Shown: piece by piece, positions 8,413-16,231 of the stretch
How the letters are laid out: the number at the start of each line of letters is the position of its first letter
Numbering within the stretch: position 1 is the stretch's first letter
NCBI GenBank assembly: GCA_030832455.1
Contig: JAURJB010000013.1
Coordinates: forward strand, 1 to 33,335
Direction of reading: 5' to 3'
Source: Acidimicrobiales bacterium
GTDB taxonomy: Bacteria > Actinomycetota > Acidimicrobiia > Acidimicrobiales > Ilumatobacteraceae
Length of the DNA stretch: 33,335 bases
Notes under the pieces: model-generated
Databases searched by the model: none
What the model saw: the letters and a program-made list of their open reading frames with translations, nothing else
What the model was told of the DNA's origin: nothing
Made by a program: the position numbers and the translations under genes

Positions 8413-9942
8413 TTATTTCGCCTCTGGTCGAAGAGTAGGGAACAAAATGACATCTTTGATGGTGCCTGCATCGCTGAGCAACATGACCAAGCGGTCAATG
8501 CCAATACCAAGCCCTGCGGTGGGAGGCATTCCAAACTCAAGTGCGCGCAGGTAATCCTCGTCCAGGCTGCCTGCTTCGTGATCGCCGGCTGCTTTGGCCA
8601 GTTGTTCATCTTCAAAACGCTTGCGCTGTTCGATTGGGTCGTTTAACTCGCTGTATCCGTTGGCGATTTCGCGGCCACCAATAAACAGTTCGAATCGCTC
8701 GGTGAGATGCGGGTCATCGCGGTCTTGGCGAGCGAGTGGCGAAATCTCAACAGGATGATGCGTAACAAATGTTGGGTTGACCAAATCTTTTTCACACAGT
8801 TCGGCAAAGATCTCTTCAATCACTCGGCCAGAACCCCAATGCTTTTCGATTTTGATGTTGTGCTTGGTTGCAATTTCGCGCACTGCTGCAACGTCCATGG
8901 ATGGGTGCAGCGTTGTGCCGGTGGCTTCTCCTGCTAAGTCGATCATGCGCGCCTTGCGCCACGGTTGCGCTAAGTCAAACTCGTTGCCCTGAATTGTCAC
9001 GGTGGTGGTGCCACGAGCATCGCGCGACGCATTGGTAATCAATTCTTCGGTCAGTGCCATCACCTCGGTGTAGTCGCCAAATGCTTGGTAGCTCTCCATC
9101 ATCGTGAACTCGGGGTTGTGGCGGGTGGAGATTCCTTCGTTACGGAACACGCGACCAATTTCAAACACACGTTCCATGCCACCAACGATTAATCGCTTGA
9201 GGTGTAACTCGAGTGCGATGCGCAAGAACAGTTGCATGTCGAGTGTGTTGTGATGGGTGATGAATGGGCGAGCGTGTGCACCGCCTGCTTCCATGTGCAG
9301 CACTGGTGTTTCCACTTCGATGAACTTGTTGTCGTGCAATGTTTTGCGAAAGCTGGCAATTGTGGCGTGACGAATCTCGAATGTGCGGCGTGCCTCTTCG
9401 TTGATGATGAGGTCGGCATAGCGCTGGCGATAGCGGGTATCAACATCGGTGAGTCCGTGCCACTTATCGGGCAGCGGTCGCACGGCTTTGGATAACAGTT
9501 GTGCATTCTCGACTTTGATCGACAACTCACCTTTGCGCGTAGTCATCACTAAGCCCGTGGCACCAACCCAGTCACCAAGGTCGAGTTCATTGATTTCATC
9601 AAACTCTGCGTCGCCGACAACTGATTTTGAAATAAACAACTGAATATCGGTAGCGCGATCGCGAATGGTGCAAAAAATGAGTTTGCCTTGGTCGCGCTTC
9701 AACAGAATTCTGCCGGCAACGCTCACGCGTGTTTCGGTCTCGGTGCCTGCTTCAAGGTGTCCGTGTGCTGCACGTATTTCGCCAAGGGTGTGCGTGCGAT
9801 CAAAGCGATAGGGGTACGGGTTGACTCCAGCTGCACGCATTGCCGCAATACGGTCAAGGCGGCGGGTGCGTTCTGTGGCAAGTCCGTTGGCGGCAGCCTC
9901 TGGTGTTGGGGCGATGTCGTCGTGTTCGGGCGTGCTTGTCAC
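8413..9942 (-). CDS. lysS: Lysyl-tRNA synthetase, class II
   Basis: The protein of about 509 residues has the bacterial class II LysRS layout: an OB-fold anticodon-binding domain (about 55-160) and a catalytic core. Motif 2 contains FRNEGISTRHNPEFTMMES and motif 3 contains GLGIGIDRLVML close to the C-terminus. It attaches lysine to tRNA-Lys. GTG 9942 is preferred over GTG 9948 because TAGTTT ends 6 bases before it and no Shine-Dalgarno sequence is present. It leads the lysS-dapD unit. The N-terminal extension of about 25 residues before the OB fold is rich in Ala, Glu and Thr, as seen in other actinobacterial LysRS proteins. Confidence 0.95.
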   Translation of the reverse strand: MTSTPEHDDIAPTPEAAANGLATERTRRLDRIAAMRAAGVNPYPYRFDRTHTLGEIRAAHGHLEAGTETETRVSVAGRILLKRDQGKLIFCTIRDRATDIQLFISKSVVGDAEFDEINELDLGDWVGATGLVMTTRKGELSIKVENAQLLSKAVRPLPDKWHGLTDVDTRYRQRYADLIINEEARRTFEIRHATIASFRKTLHDNKFIEVETPVLHMEAGGAHARPFITHHNTLDMQLFLRIALELHLKRLIVGGMERVFEIGRVFRNEGISTRHNPEFTMMESYQAFGDYTEVMALTEELITNASRDARGTTTVTIQGNEFDLAQPWRKARMIDLAGEATGTTLHPSMDVAAVREIATKHNIKIEKHWGSGRVIEEIFAELCEKDLVNPTFVTHHPVEISPLARQDRDDPHLTERFELFIGGREIANGYSELNDPIEQRKRFEDEQLAKAAGDHEAGSLDEDYLRALEFGMPPTAGLGIGIDRLVMLLSDAGTIKDVILFPTLRPEAK

Positions 9943-9948
9943 GCACAC

Positions 9949-9954
9949 AAACTA
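9949..9954 (-). promoter_or_regulatory. Leaderless -10 (TAGTTT) for lysS-dapD
   Basis: Minus-strand TAGTTT lies 6 bases before GTG 9942, in the short gap after the carboxylase stop. Confidence 0.55.
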
Positions 9955-9975
9955 GTCGCGCGGCCCGTTTGGCGC

Positions 9976-11724
9976 TTATTCAATAACGACGAGGATGTCG
10001 CCAGAGCCCACCTTGTCGCCAACTTTGACGTTGACTTTGGTGACTTTTCCTGCTTTTTCAGCAGTGATCTGGTTTTCCATTTTCATTGCTTCAAGCACAA
10101 CAACCGAATCGCCTACAGCCACTTCTTGGCCAACTTCGACGGTCACCTTGACGATGGTGCCTTGCATCGGTGCGGCAACGTCGCCACTATTTGCAGCGCC
10201 GCCCGAACCACTAGCGCCACGGGTTGGCTTCTTTGCCTTGGCTACGGGGCCACTTGCAAACTCTGGCACCCACATCTTCACATCGAAGCGTTTGCCATTT
10301 ACTTCAATCGTGGTGGCACGCTCAACAAGACCTTCGTCGTTTGTTGCTGAGCCGCCAACCGTGCTGACTAAGCCCGAGAGGTCGAGTGTTTCTTCTACCC
10401 ACTTGGTGCTGTGCGTGACAGCAGAGAAGTCGGGGTGGCGAAGAATCGCCAAGTCGGCAGGAATGGTGGTGTGTACGCCTTCGATCACCATTTCATCGAG
10501 TGCGCGAATGGTGCGAGCAATTGCGGTCTCGCGATCTTTGCCCCACACAATCAATTTGCCAACCAAGTTGTCGTAGTACTGGCTGACGGTGTCGCCGGCT
10601 TCGTATCCACCATCGAAACGTGTACCGAATCCATCCGGGGTAGTCAGCTTGGTAATCGTTCCAGGTGATGGCAAGAACTTTCCGGCTGTTGGGTTCTCGG
10701 CATTGATACGCACTTCAATTCCGTGACCATTACGTTTGGCAGCAACTTGCTTTTGCGTCATTGGCAACTTCTCGCCACTGGCAACACGAATCTGCCATTC
10801 AACCAAGTCGATTCCCGTAATCACTTCAGTAACGGGGTGCTCCACTTGCAAGCGCGTGTTCATTTCCAAGAAGAAGAAGTCGTCATCTTGATAAATGAAC
10901 TCAACAGTTCCTGCGTTGTAGTAGCCAACTGCCTTTGCTGCTTTAACGGCTGCTTCGCCCATTGCTTCTTCCACGCCATCAGGGAGTCCTGGTGCTGGTG
11001 CTTCTTCAATCAGTTTTTGGTGACGACGTTGTGCCGAGCAGTCGCGTGTAGATATCCACACCACGTTGCCGTGCTTGTCTCCAACGAGTTGCACTTCGAT
11101 GTGGCGCGGCCAGGTGAGGTAGCGCTCAACATAAATTTCGTCGCGACCAAAGAATGCTTTCGACTCGCGTTGTGCAGAATCCATTGCTTCTTGCACTTGG
11201 TCTGCAGACTGCACCACTTTCATGCCGCGTCCACCGCCACCGAATGCAGCCTTGATGGCTACTGGCCAACCGAACTCATTTCCGAAGTCGGTGATTTCTT
11301 TTGCCGTGGTAACGAACTCGGTGGTGCCAGGAACAATTGGTGCACCGCCGCGAAGTGCTGCTTTGCGTGACGAAACTTTGTCGCCCATTTCCACGATTGC
11401 TTCTGGTGGTGGTCCGATGAAGGCAACTCCCATCTCGGTGATGGCTTGTGCGAAGTCGGCGTTTTCTGAAAAGAATCCATAGCCAGGGTGCACGCCATCG
11501 GCGCCACTCTTGCGAATGGCATCAAGAATTGCTTCGGTGTTCAGGTAACTCTCAGCTGCTGTTTGTCCGCCAAGTGCATACGCCTCATCGGCAAGACGCA
11601 CATGCAATGCATTGCGATCGAGTTCGGAATAGACGGCAACAGTGGCGATGCCCATTTCGCGAGCGGTCCGAATAACTCGAACGGCGATCTCGCCACGGTT
11701 AGCAATGAGGATTTTCTTAAGCAC
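9976..11724 (-). CDS. Acetyl-/propionyl-CoA carboxylase alpha subunit (biotin carboxylase fused to BCCP)
   Basis: This 582-residue protein has the actinobacterial alpha-subunit layout. Biotin carboxylase spans about 1-450, with IANRGEIAVRVIRTA at the start, the glycine-rich ATP loop AAFGGGGRGMKV and EMNTRLQVEHPVTE. An Ala/Gly/Ser linker leads to a C-terminal biotinyl domain with EAMKME, where K548 is the biotinylated lysine. It carboxylates biotin with ATP and bicarbonate for a separate carboxyltransferase beta subunit that is not in this window. Whether acetyl-CoA or propionyl-CoA is the final acceptor cannot be read here. The start is GTG 11724. The gene is divergent from birA, whose product would biotinylate it. 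Confidence 0.93.
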   Translation of the reverse strand: MLKKILIANRGEIAVRVIRTAREMGIATVAVYSELDRNALHVRLADEAYALGGQTAAESYLNTEAILDAIRKSGADGVHPGYGFFSENADFAQAITEMGVAFIGPPPEAIVEMGDKVSSRKAALRGGAPIVPGTTEFVTTAKEITDFGNEFGWPVAIKAAFGGGGRGMKVVQSADQVQEAMDSAQRESKAFFGRDEIYVERYLTWPRHIEVQLVGDKHGNVVWISTRDCSAQRRHQKLIEEAPAPGLPDGVEEAMGEAAVKAAKAVGYYNAGTVEFIYQDDDFFFLEMNTRLQVEHPVTEVITGIDLVEWQIRVASGEKLPMTQKQVAAKRNGHGIEVRINAENPTAGKFLPSPGTITKLTTPDGFGTRFDGGYEAGDTVSQYYDNLVGKLIVWGKDRETAIARTIRALDEMVIEGVHTTIPADLAILRHPDFSAVTHSTKWVEETLDLSGLVSTVGGSATNDEGLVERATTIEVNGKRFDVKMWVPEFASGPVAKAKKPTRGASGSGGAANSGDVAAPMQGTIVKVTVEVGQEVAVGDSVVVLEAMKMENQITAEKAGKVTKVNVKVGDKVGSGDILVVIE

Positions 11725-11731
11725 GAGGGTC

Positions 11732-11737
11732 TATCTT
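11732..11737 (+). promoter_or_regulatory. Leaderless -10 (TATCTT) for birA
   Basis: TATCTT lies 6 bases before ATG 11744. The divergent carboxylase start at 11724 is only 19 bases away, so the two promoters must overlap. No clear TANNNT was found for the carboxylase itself. Confidence 0.5.
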
Positions 11738-11743
11738 TGCCTA

Positions 11744-12496
11744 ATGGGCAACACCAAAGCCAACCAATCCCACACCGGTGAGCAATGGCCCAATGGCTGG
11801 TGGGTTACGCGGGTTTCTGAAACAGGCAGTACCAACACCGATATGGTCACTTTGGCGGCCGCAGGGGCGAAACACCACAGCGTGCTGATGGCCGATTTTC
11901 AGTCTGCGGGCAAAGGTCGTCTCGATCGCACGTGGGTTGCCGAGCCCGGTGCCAACCTCTTGGTGTCGTTGTTGTTTCGTACAAGCGAGACACGCACACG
12001 TCCGTTGCATCAGTTCACACAAATGGTGGGCATGAGTGCAGCGCATGCTTGTCAGCAACTCACGGGTGTGCTGCCCATCATGAAGTGGCCAAATGATTTG
12101 TTGATTGCCAACAAAAAGGTTTCCGGAATCTTGGCTCAGGGTGGAAGTGAATTTGTAGTTGTCGGTATTGGAGTCAATGTCAATTGGGCCCCGCCTGATG
12201 CAATGTCTTTAGCAATTGCTGCACCACTTCGCACAACGACACCAGTCGATGTGTTGCGCAACATGTTGATAGCGATCGATGAGTACGAAGCGCTGTTGCC
12301 CGAACAGATGCACGATCGTTATTCTGCGTCTCTTGCAACTCTTGGTCAAGCGGTACGCGTGGACATGGCGGCAGGTCATGTGGTGGAAGGCAGAGCAATT
12401 GATGTGCAAGCTGACGGTCGCTTAGTGGTGCTTGATGATTGCGCGGTATCGCACTACATCGATACGGGCGACGTGGTCCATTTGCGTGCACAATAA
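11744..12496 (+). CDS. birA: Biotin--[acetyl-CoA-carboxylase] ligase (group I, no DNA-binding domain)
   Basis: This 250-residue protein contains the biotin ligase catalytic domain. It shows SETGSTN (25-31), the biotinyl-AMP loop variant GKGRLDRTW (56-64), KWPND (114-118), K125 in the NKKVSGIL segment, and a small C-terminal domain. There is no N-terminal winged helix, so it is not a BirA repressor. It activates biotin and attaches it to the BCCP lysine, and it lies head to head with its probable target carboxylase. ATG 11744 is chosen by the leaderless -10; the frame upstream to 11642 is antisense to the carboxylase gene. Confidence 0.92.
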   Translation: MGNTKANQSHTGEQWPNGWWVTRVSETGSTNTDMVTLAAAGAKHHSVLMADFQSAGKGRLDRTWVAEPGANLLVSLLFRTSETRTRPLHQFTQMVGMSAAHACQQLTGVLPIMKWPNDLLIANKKVSGILAQGGSEFVVVGIGVNVNWAPPDAMSLAIAAPLRTTTPVDVLRNMLIAIDEYEALLPEQMHDRYSASLATLGQAVRVDMAAGHVVEGRAIDVQADGRLVVLDDCAVSHYIDTGDVVHLRAQ

Positions 12497-12500
12497 CGAG

Positions 12501-12506
12501 TACCGT
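12501..12506 (+). promoter_or_regulatory. Leaderless -10 (TACCGT) for the LCP gene
   Basis: TACCGT lies 8 bases before GTG 12515, at the longer end of the spacing seen in this window. Confidence 0.4.
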
Positions 12507-12514
12507 TTCGTGCA

Positions 12515-13531
12515 GTGAGTGAAACAATTTTTCAGCCGCGCACTAAGAAAACTTGGGTGCATTCGCTATTGATCGCGGCTCTTGTTGCACTTACTGTTTC
12601 GTTATTTGGTGCTGTTGGCATGGTGCGCGCCGTTAACGCCGACATGAATTCGGTGAAACGTGAAGAGACAGCATCAAGTGCGTTGTCGCCGCCCGATGCC
12701 GAGTTTGAAAACTATTTGTTTGTTGGCTCCGACTCGCGCGTTGGCGCCGACCCGAGTGATCCCGATTACGGCAACGTTGGTGATGCGGGAGACATCGGTG
12801 GTCAACGCAGCGACACGCTGATGGTGCTGCACTACGTCAAGCGCACAGGAACCGTGTCGTTGATGTCGATCCCTCGCGACCTATGGGTGGCAATTGGTAA
12901 TGGTAAAAAGGAGCAACGGATCAATACGGCGTATCAAGAAGGTACCGATGTATTGGTGCGCACAGTGCAACGCGCACTGAATATCCCCATTCATCATTAT
13001 GTGGAAATTGATTTCCAAGGTTTTAAGCGCATCGTCGATGCTGTGGGCGGAGTAAATGTGTGTGTCGAGCACCCATCACGTGACAAGCACACAGGTTTAT
13101 TTATGCGCGCAGGCTGTTCGACGCTCGATGGAGTGAAGGCACTTGCATATGCGCGCAGTCGTTTCTTTGAACAAAAAGTTGATGGCGATTGGCAGTTAGA
13201 TGGCACCGCAGACATCGGACGGTCCACGCGTCAACGTGGATTTGTTCAGGCCCTGGCAAAAAGTTCGATCCTTGCACTTACAAGCAATCCGTTTAAAGCC
13301 GGTGATGTCTTGAAGGGTGGATTGTCGGCGGTAGTGGTGGACAGCAATCTCGATCTCGTTGAGTTTGGAAAGAAAATGCGTCCTGCAGCAGATGGAAAAA
13401 TCGCGTCGTTTCCACTTGATGTCTATGGCGACATGGTGGGGAGCAACTCGGTGTTGCGACTTGGTCAGGGTGCAGATGAGTTAATTGCGTTCTTCAACGG
13501 AAGTGGTCCGCGACCGCAACTGAATCCGTAA
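12515..13531 (+). CDS. LytR-CpsA-Psr (LCP) family cell-wall glycopolymer ligase
   Basis: This 338-residue protein has one N-terminal membrane anchor (about 15-40) and an extracytoplasmic LCP domain. Family landmarks are FVGSDSR, GQRSDTLMVL, MSIPRDLWV, HYVEIDFQGFKRIVDAVGGV and LDGVKALAYARSR. LCP enzymes transfer undecaprenyl-linked glycopolymers such as arabinogalactan or teichoic-type chains onto peptidoglycan at the outer membrane face. The start is GTG 12515, 18 bases after birA; its own -10 suggests separate transcription. The 3' end overlaps the convergent GGDEF-EAL gene by 51 bases. No C-terminal LytR_C domain is present. Confidence 0.9.
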   Translation: MSETIFQPRTKKTWVHSLLIAALVALTVSLFGAVGMVRAVNADMNSVKREETASSALSPPDAEFENYLFVGSDSRVGADPSDPDYGNVGDAGDIGGQRSDTLMVLHYVKRTGTVSLMSIPRDLWVAIGNGKKEQRINTAYQEGTDVLVRTVQRALNIPIHHYVEIDFQGFKRIVDAVGGVNVCVEHPSRDKHTGLFMRAGCSTLDGVKALAYARSRFFEQKVDGDWQLDGTADIGRSTRQRGFVQALAKSSILALTSNPFKAGDVLKGGLSAVVVDSNLDLVEFGKKMRPAADGKIASFPLDVYGDMVGSNSVLRLGQGADELIAFFNGSGPRPQLNP

Positions 13532-15409
13532 TTCTTCTGCTTCAACTGCTTGTGCAACACGGTTGCCTTGCATGAAGTCGCAGCCCAGCAATCGCAGGCG
13601 ATTCTTTTGATCTTCGGTTGTCACCCATTCGGCAACCACATTCATGTTGAGCGAGTGGGCAAGCTGAATAATCGAGCGCACGATCGGATCATCGCCGCCA
13701 TGTTGGCCAATGTCGCGCACCAACGTGCCGTCAAGCTTCAAGTAATCGGCAGGGAAGTCGCGCAAGTAGGCAAGCGATGCGTATCCGGTACCAAAGTCAT
13801 CAAGTGCAAGTTTGACGCCCAAACGCTTTAACGCATTCAGTGTGCGCATCACGGCCGGGTTGTCGTTCAACATTGTTTTCTCGGTGATTTCGAGTGTGAG
13901 GTGCGCGGCGTCCACATTGGTGTCGCGCAGTGTGCCCATCACGCGTTCGACAAATGCCGCCTCGCTTAACTGGCGTGTCGAGACATTGACGTGCACCATG
14001 AATGAGCGCTCGACGATGCCTTCGTCCATCCATGTGCGTGCATCGCTGCATGCTTGACGAATTACCCAGTCGCCGATTGGGCCAATTGATCCGGACTCTT
14101 CGGCAAGATCAAGAAACATCGGAGGTGTCAGCAACCCGCGCTCGGGGTGGTTCCAACGCAACAGCGCTTCAACCCCGGCGATGCGGCCGGTGTGAGTTGA
14201 CACCACAGGTTGGTACACAACAAACATCTCGCGCTTTGCCAGCGCACGTTCGAGTTCGGCTGAAAGCACCACGCGATCTTTGGCGTTCTTGCGCATCTCG
14301 TCTGAATACATTTCGCAACGTCCGCGGCCGCGTTGCTTGGCGCGGTACATGGCAGTGTCGGCATTGCGCAACAACGTGACTGCGGCATCGGCAGGAGCTT
14401 CCTCGGCCAACAGCGCAGGAGTGGCCATAGCGATACCAATGCTTCCGCTGGTAAAGATCTCGACACCTTGCAGAATGACCTGGCCAGTAATTCCTTGGCG
14501 CACGCGTTCGGCAACATCCATTGCAATGTGTTCATCACCAAGGCCGTCACACAACACCACAAACTCGTCTCCACCAATGCGTGCGACTAAGTCGCTTGGT
14601 CGGGTGGCGCTTACCAAACGCTTGGCAATGGAGTTCAACAACTGGTCGCCCACGTTGTGGCCAATGTTGTCGTTGACATCTTTCAGTTTGTCTAAGTCGA
14701 CAAACATCACCGACACGCCGCGCTTGGTGGTGACACTGCGCTCAAGTGCTTCCGACAGCTTGCGCAAGAACAGCACGCGGTTGGGCAAACCCGTGAGCGC
14801 ATCGTGCGTTGCTTGATAATTCAATTCGTCTTGGAGTTGTTTTGCCTGAGTGATATCGCGAGCAATCACCGAATAGTGGGCGATCGCTCCATCGGCTGCG
14901 CGCACAATGTGCAGTACCAAATTGAGAGTGCGCAGAATTCCGTCCGGACTACGGAAACCGAGTTCGCCTTCCCACTTGTTGTTGGTGGGCGATGAGATCA
15001 CTTCGCGTGGCACTTGGTCGCGAATGGCTTGAATAAACATGTGTGTTGCAGTGTCGCTTGCCACGGATTGCTCGCTGACGCCAATCAGTGCACGAGCACC
15101 ATCGTTGCTAAACAGCAGTTCACCACGAGGATCAAACACGATGACTGCATCGGCACTGCTGTCGAGCAAACCAATCAGTTGATTGCTGAGCACTCTGCGG
15201 TTCATTGCTTCAGTGACATCGAGTGCGGTGCCAATGAATCCAATAACTTCTTGGTTTGATCCAAGCATGGGTTGTGTGGACATGTTGATCCAGAACACAT
15301 CGCCATCAACTTTCCAGAGTGTGAAATCAAAACTGAATGGAGTAGATGTTTCGCGCGAACGTTGCCATGCTTCTTCGGCAAGTGCGCGGTCTGACGGCTG
15401 GGCGTTCAC
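13481..15409 (-). CDS. PAS-PAS-GGDEF-EAL cyclic-di-GMP signalling protein (true start unresolved)
   Basis: From GTG 15409 the frame encodes 642 residues: the rest of a PAS domain (to about 70), a second PAS (about 80-190), GGDEF and EAL. The GGDEF motif is intact at 279-283, with an inhibitory-site RxxD (RPSD) five residues before it. The EAL motif is intact at 414-416 and DDFGTG is present. Both diguanylate cyclase and phosphodiesterase activities are therefore possible. There is no signal peptide or membrane segment, so it is cytosolic. PAS-like sequence (ASLPIGVFQTDLNG) continues in frame upstream to about 15540 without ATG, GTG or TTG before a stop at 15569-15571. GTG 15409 therefore probably truncates the first PAS domain; a non-standard start or a frameshift is likely. 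The gene overlaps the LCP gene tail to tail. Confidence 0.88.
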   Translation of the reverse strand: MNAQPSDRALAEEAWQRSRETSTPFSFDFTLWKVDGDVFWINMSTQPMLGSNQEVIGFIGTALDVTEAMNRRVLSNQLIGLLDSSADAVIVFDPRGELLFSNDGARALIGVSEQSVASDTATHMFIQAIRDQVPREVISSPTNNKWEGELGFRSPDGILRTLNLVLHIVRAADGAIAHYSVIARDITQAKQLQDELNYQATHDALTGLPNRVLFLRKLSEALERSVTTKRGVSVMFVDLDKLKDVNDNIGHNVGDQLLNSIAKRLVSATRPSDLVARIGGDEFVVLCDGLGDEHIAMDVAERVRQGITGQVILQGVEIFTSGSIGIAMATPALLAEEAPADAAVTLLRNADTAMYRAKQRGRGRCEMYSDEMRKNAKDRVVLSAELERALAKREMFVVYQPVVSTHTGRIAGVEALLRWNHPERGLLTPPMFLDLAEESGSIGPIGDWVIRQACSDARTWMDEGIVERSFMVHVNVSTRQLSEAAFVERVMGTLRDTNVDAAHLTLEITEKTMLNDNPAVMRTLNALKRLGVKLALDDFGTGYASLAYLRDFPADYLKLDGTLVRDIGQHGGDDPIVRSIIQLAHSLNMNVVAEWVTTEDQKNRLRLLGCDFMQGNRVAQAVEAEELRIQLRSRTTSVEERN

Positions 15410-15571
15410 CCATGGTGCAACGCCTGGAGTGAAACTTGCACCACCGAGTGCGAGTGTGCGGAAAGTGTCGTTGGCCGTTGTCAGTCGACCGTTGAGGTCA
15501 GTTTGAAATACCCCGATGGGGAGGGAGGCGGCCGATGAGTCAATATCACCATCTTGACAGGTTGCCCTTTA

Positions 15572-15588
15572 CCCATTGGGCTAATGGG
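15572..15588. other. Inverted repeat between the PEBP and GGDEF-EAL genes
   Basis: CCCATT, a 5-base loop and AATGGG form a 6-bp stem just after the PEBP stop codon on the minus strand. No T-run follows, so it is a poor intrinsic terminator. It could be a weak terminator, an attenuator or chance. Confidence 0.3.
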
Positions 15589-15590
15589 GC

Positions 15591-16193
15591 TTACCGGAGA
15601 ACGGTAAAAGTGGTTGCCGCAATGGCCAGTGAGCCTGCCTCGAGCGCCGTGAGCATCGTCTCAGAAGCTTGGCCTTCGGTTACTTCCAACTGTTGTGACA
15701 GTGCGTACGCAGTCAGGATGTAGGTGTGTGGTTCGCCCACCTTGGGGCACGGGGCTGCATAGCCCACTTTGTCAATGCGATTCAGTGATTGCACGGCTCC
15801 GGCTGGCACCACGCCTGCTTCAACGGCGGTGGTCTCGGGGGAGATGTTTGCTGCAGCCCAGTGCACGGCGTTGGCTGCGGTCTGATCGATAATCGAAAAG
15901 CCCCAGGCGATGGTGCCTTCGGGTAGGCCAGAAATGGTGAAACTCGGCGACAGTCGTGAACCCACGCAGGTGAATACGTCGTCAAGTGGAGCTCCTTCGA
16001 CCCATGGAGCAGTGATCGCAAACGCAATAGGTTCGACGATTTCTTCAGGGGGGGTGGTGGCAAGTGCGATTGACTCGGTTTGACCCTCCGTCGGTGGTTT
16101 CATGTCGCGGCCATCTTGTGAACACGATGCAACAACACTGCTGGTTGCAAGGAAAGCAAGTGGAAGCAACCATGTTCGCGAGATGATGTGCAC
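15591..16193 (-). CDS. PEBP/YbhB-family lipoprotein
   Basis: This 200-residue protein starts with a lipoprotein signal: positive N-terminus, hydrophobic stretch and lipobox VVASC with C24 as lipidated cysteine. A short linker rich in Pro, Thr and Glu leads to a phosphatidylethanolamine-binding-like domain. Landmarks are FTCVGSRLSPSF, the ligand-pocket segment HWAAANI and GYAAPCPKVGEPHTY. Bacterial YbhB-type proteins bind small anionic ligands; their cellular role is poorly defined. The start is GTG 16193, supported by TAACCT 6 bases upstream. The gene is divergent from the Mca-like amidase across 38 bp. Confidence 0.87.
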   Translation of the reverse strand: MHIISRTWLLPLAFLATSSVVASCSQDGRDMKPPTEGQTESIALATTPPEEIVEPIAFAITAPWVEGAPLDDVFTCVGSRLSPSFTISGLPEGTIAWGFSIIDQTAANAVHWAAANISPETTAVEAGVVPAGAVQSLNRIDKVGYAAPCPKVGEPHTYILTAYALSQQLEVTEGQASETMLTALEAGSLAIAATTFTVLR

Positions 16194-16199
16194 CTCTCA

Positions 16200-16205
16200 A
16201 GGTTA
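16200..16205 (-). promoter_or_regulatory. Leaderless -10 (TAACCT) for the PEBP lipoprotein
   Basis: Minus-strand TAACCT lies 6 bases before GTG 16193. Confidence 0.6.
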
Positions 16206-16218
16206 CGACATACGCCAC

Positions 16219-16224
16219 TAACCT
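16219..16224 (+). promoter_or_regulatory. Leaderless -10 (TAACCT) for the Mca-like gene
   Basis: TAACCT lies 7 bases before GTG 16232. An identical hexamer serves the divergent gene 13 bases away. Confidence 0.6.
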
Positions 16225-16231
16225 GCATGGC

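Noticed and set aside
9688-11370. Long plus-strand open frames opposite lysS and the carboxylase (up to 220 codons)
   Set aside because: They are antisense shadows of two firmly identified minus-strand genes. They are Cys/His/Phe-rich and show no domain pattern.
11642-11743. Upstream start for birA at 11642
   Set aside because: The extra 34 codons are antisense to the carboxylase N-terminus, and the leaderless -10 supports ATG 11744.
15572-15588. Intrinsic terminator after the PEBP gene
   Set aside because: The 6-bp stem lacks a following T-run; listed only as an inverted repeat.
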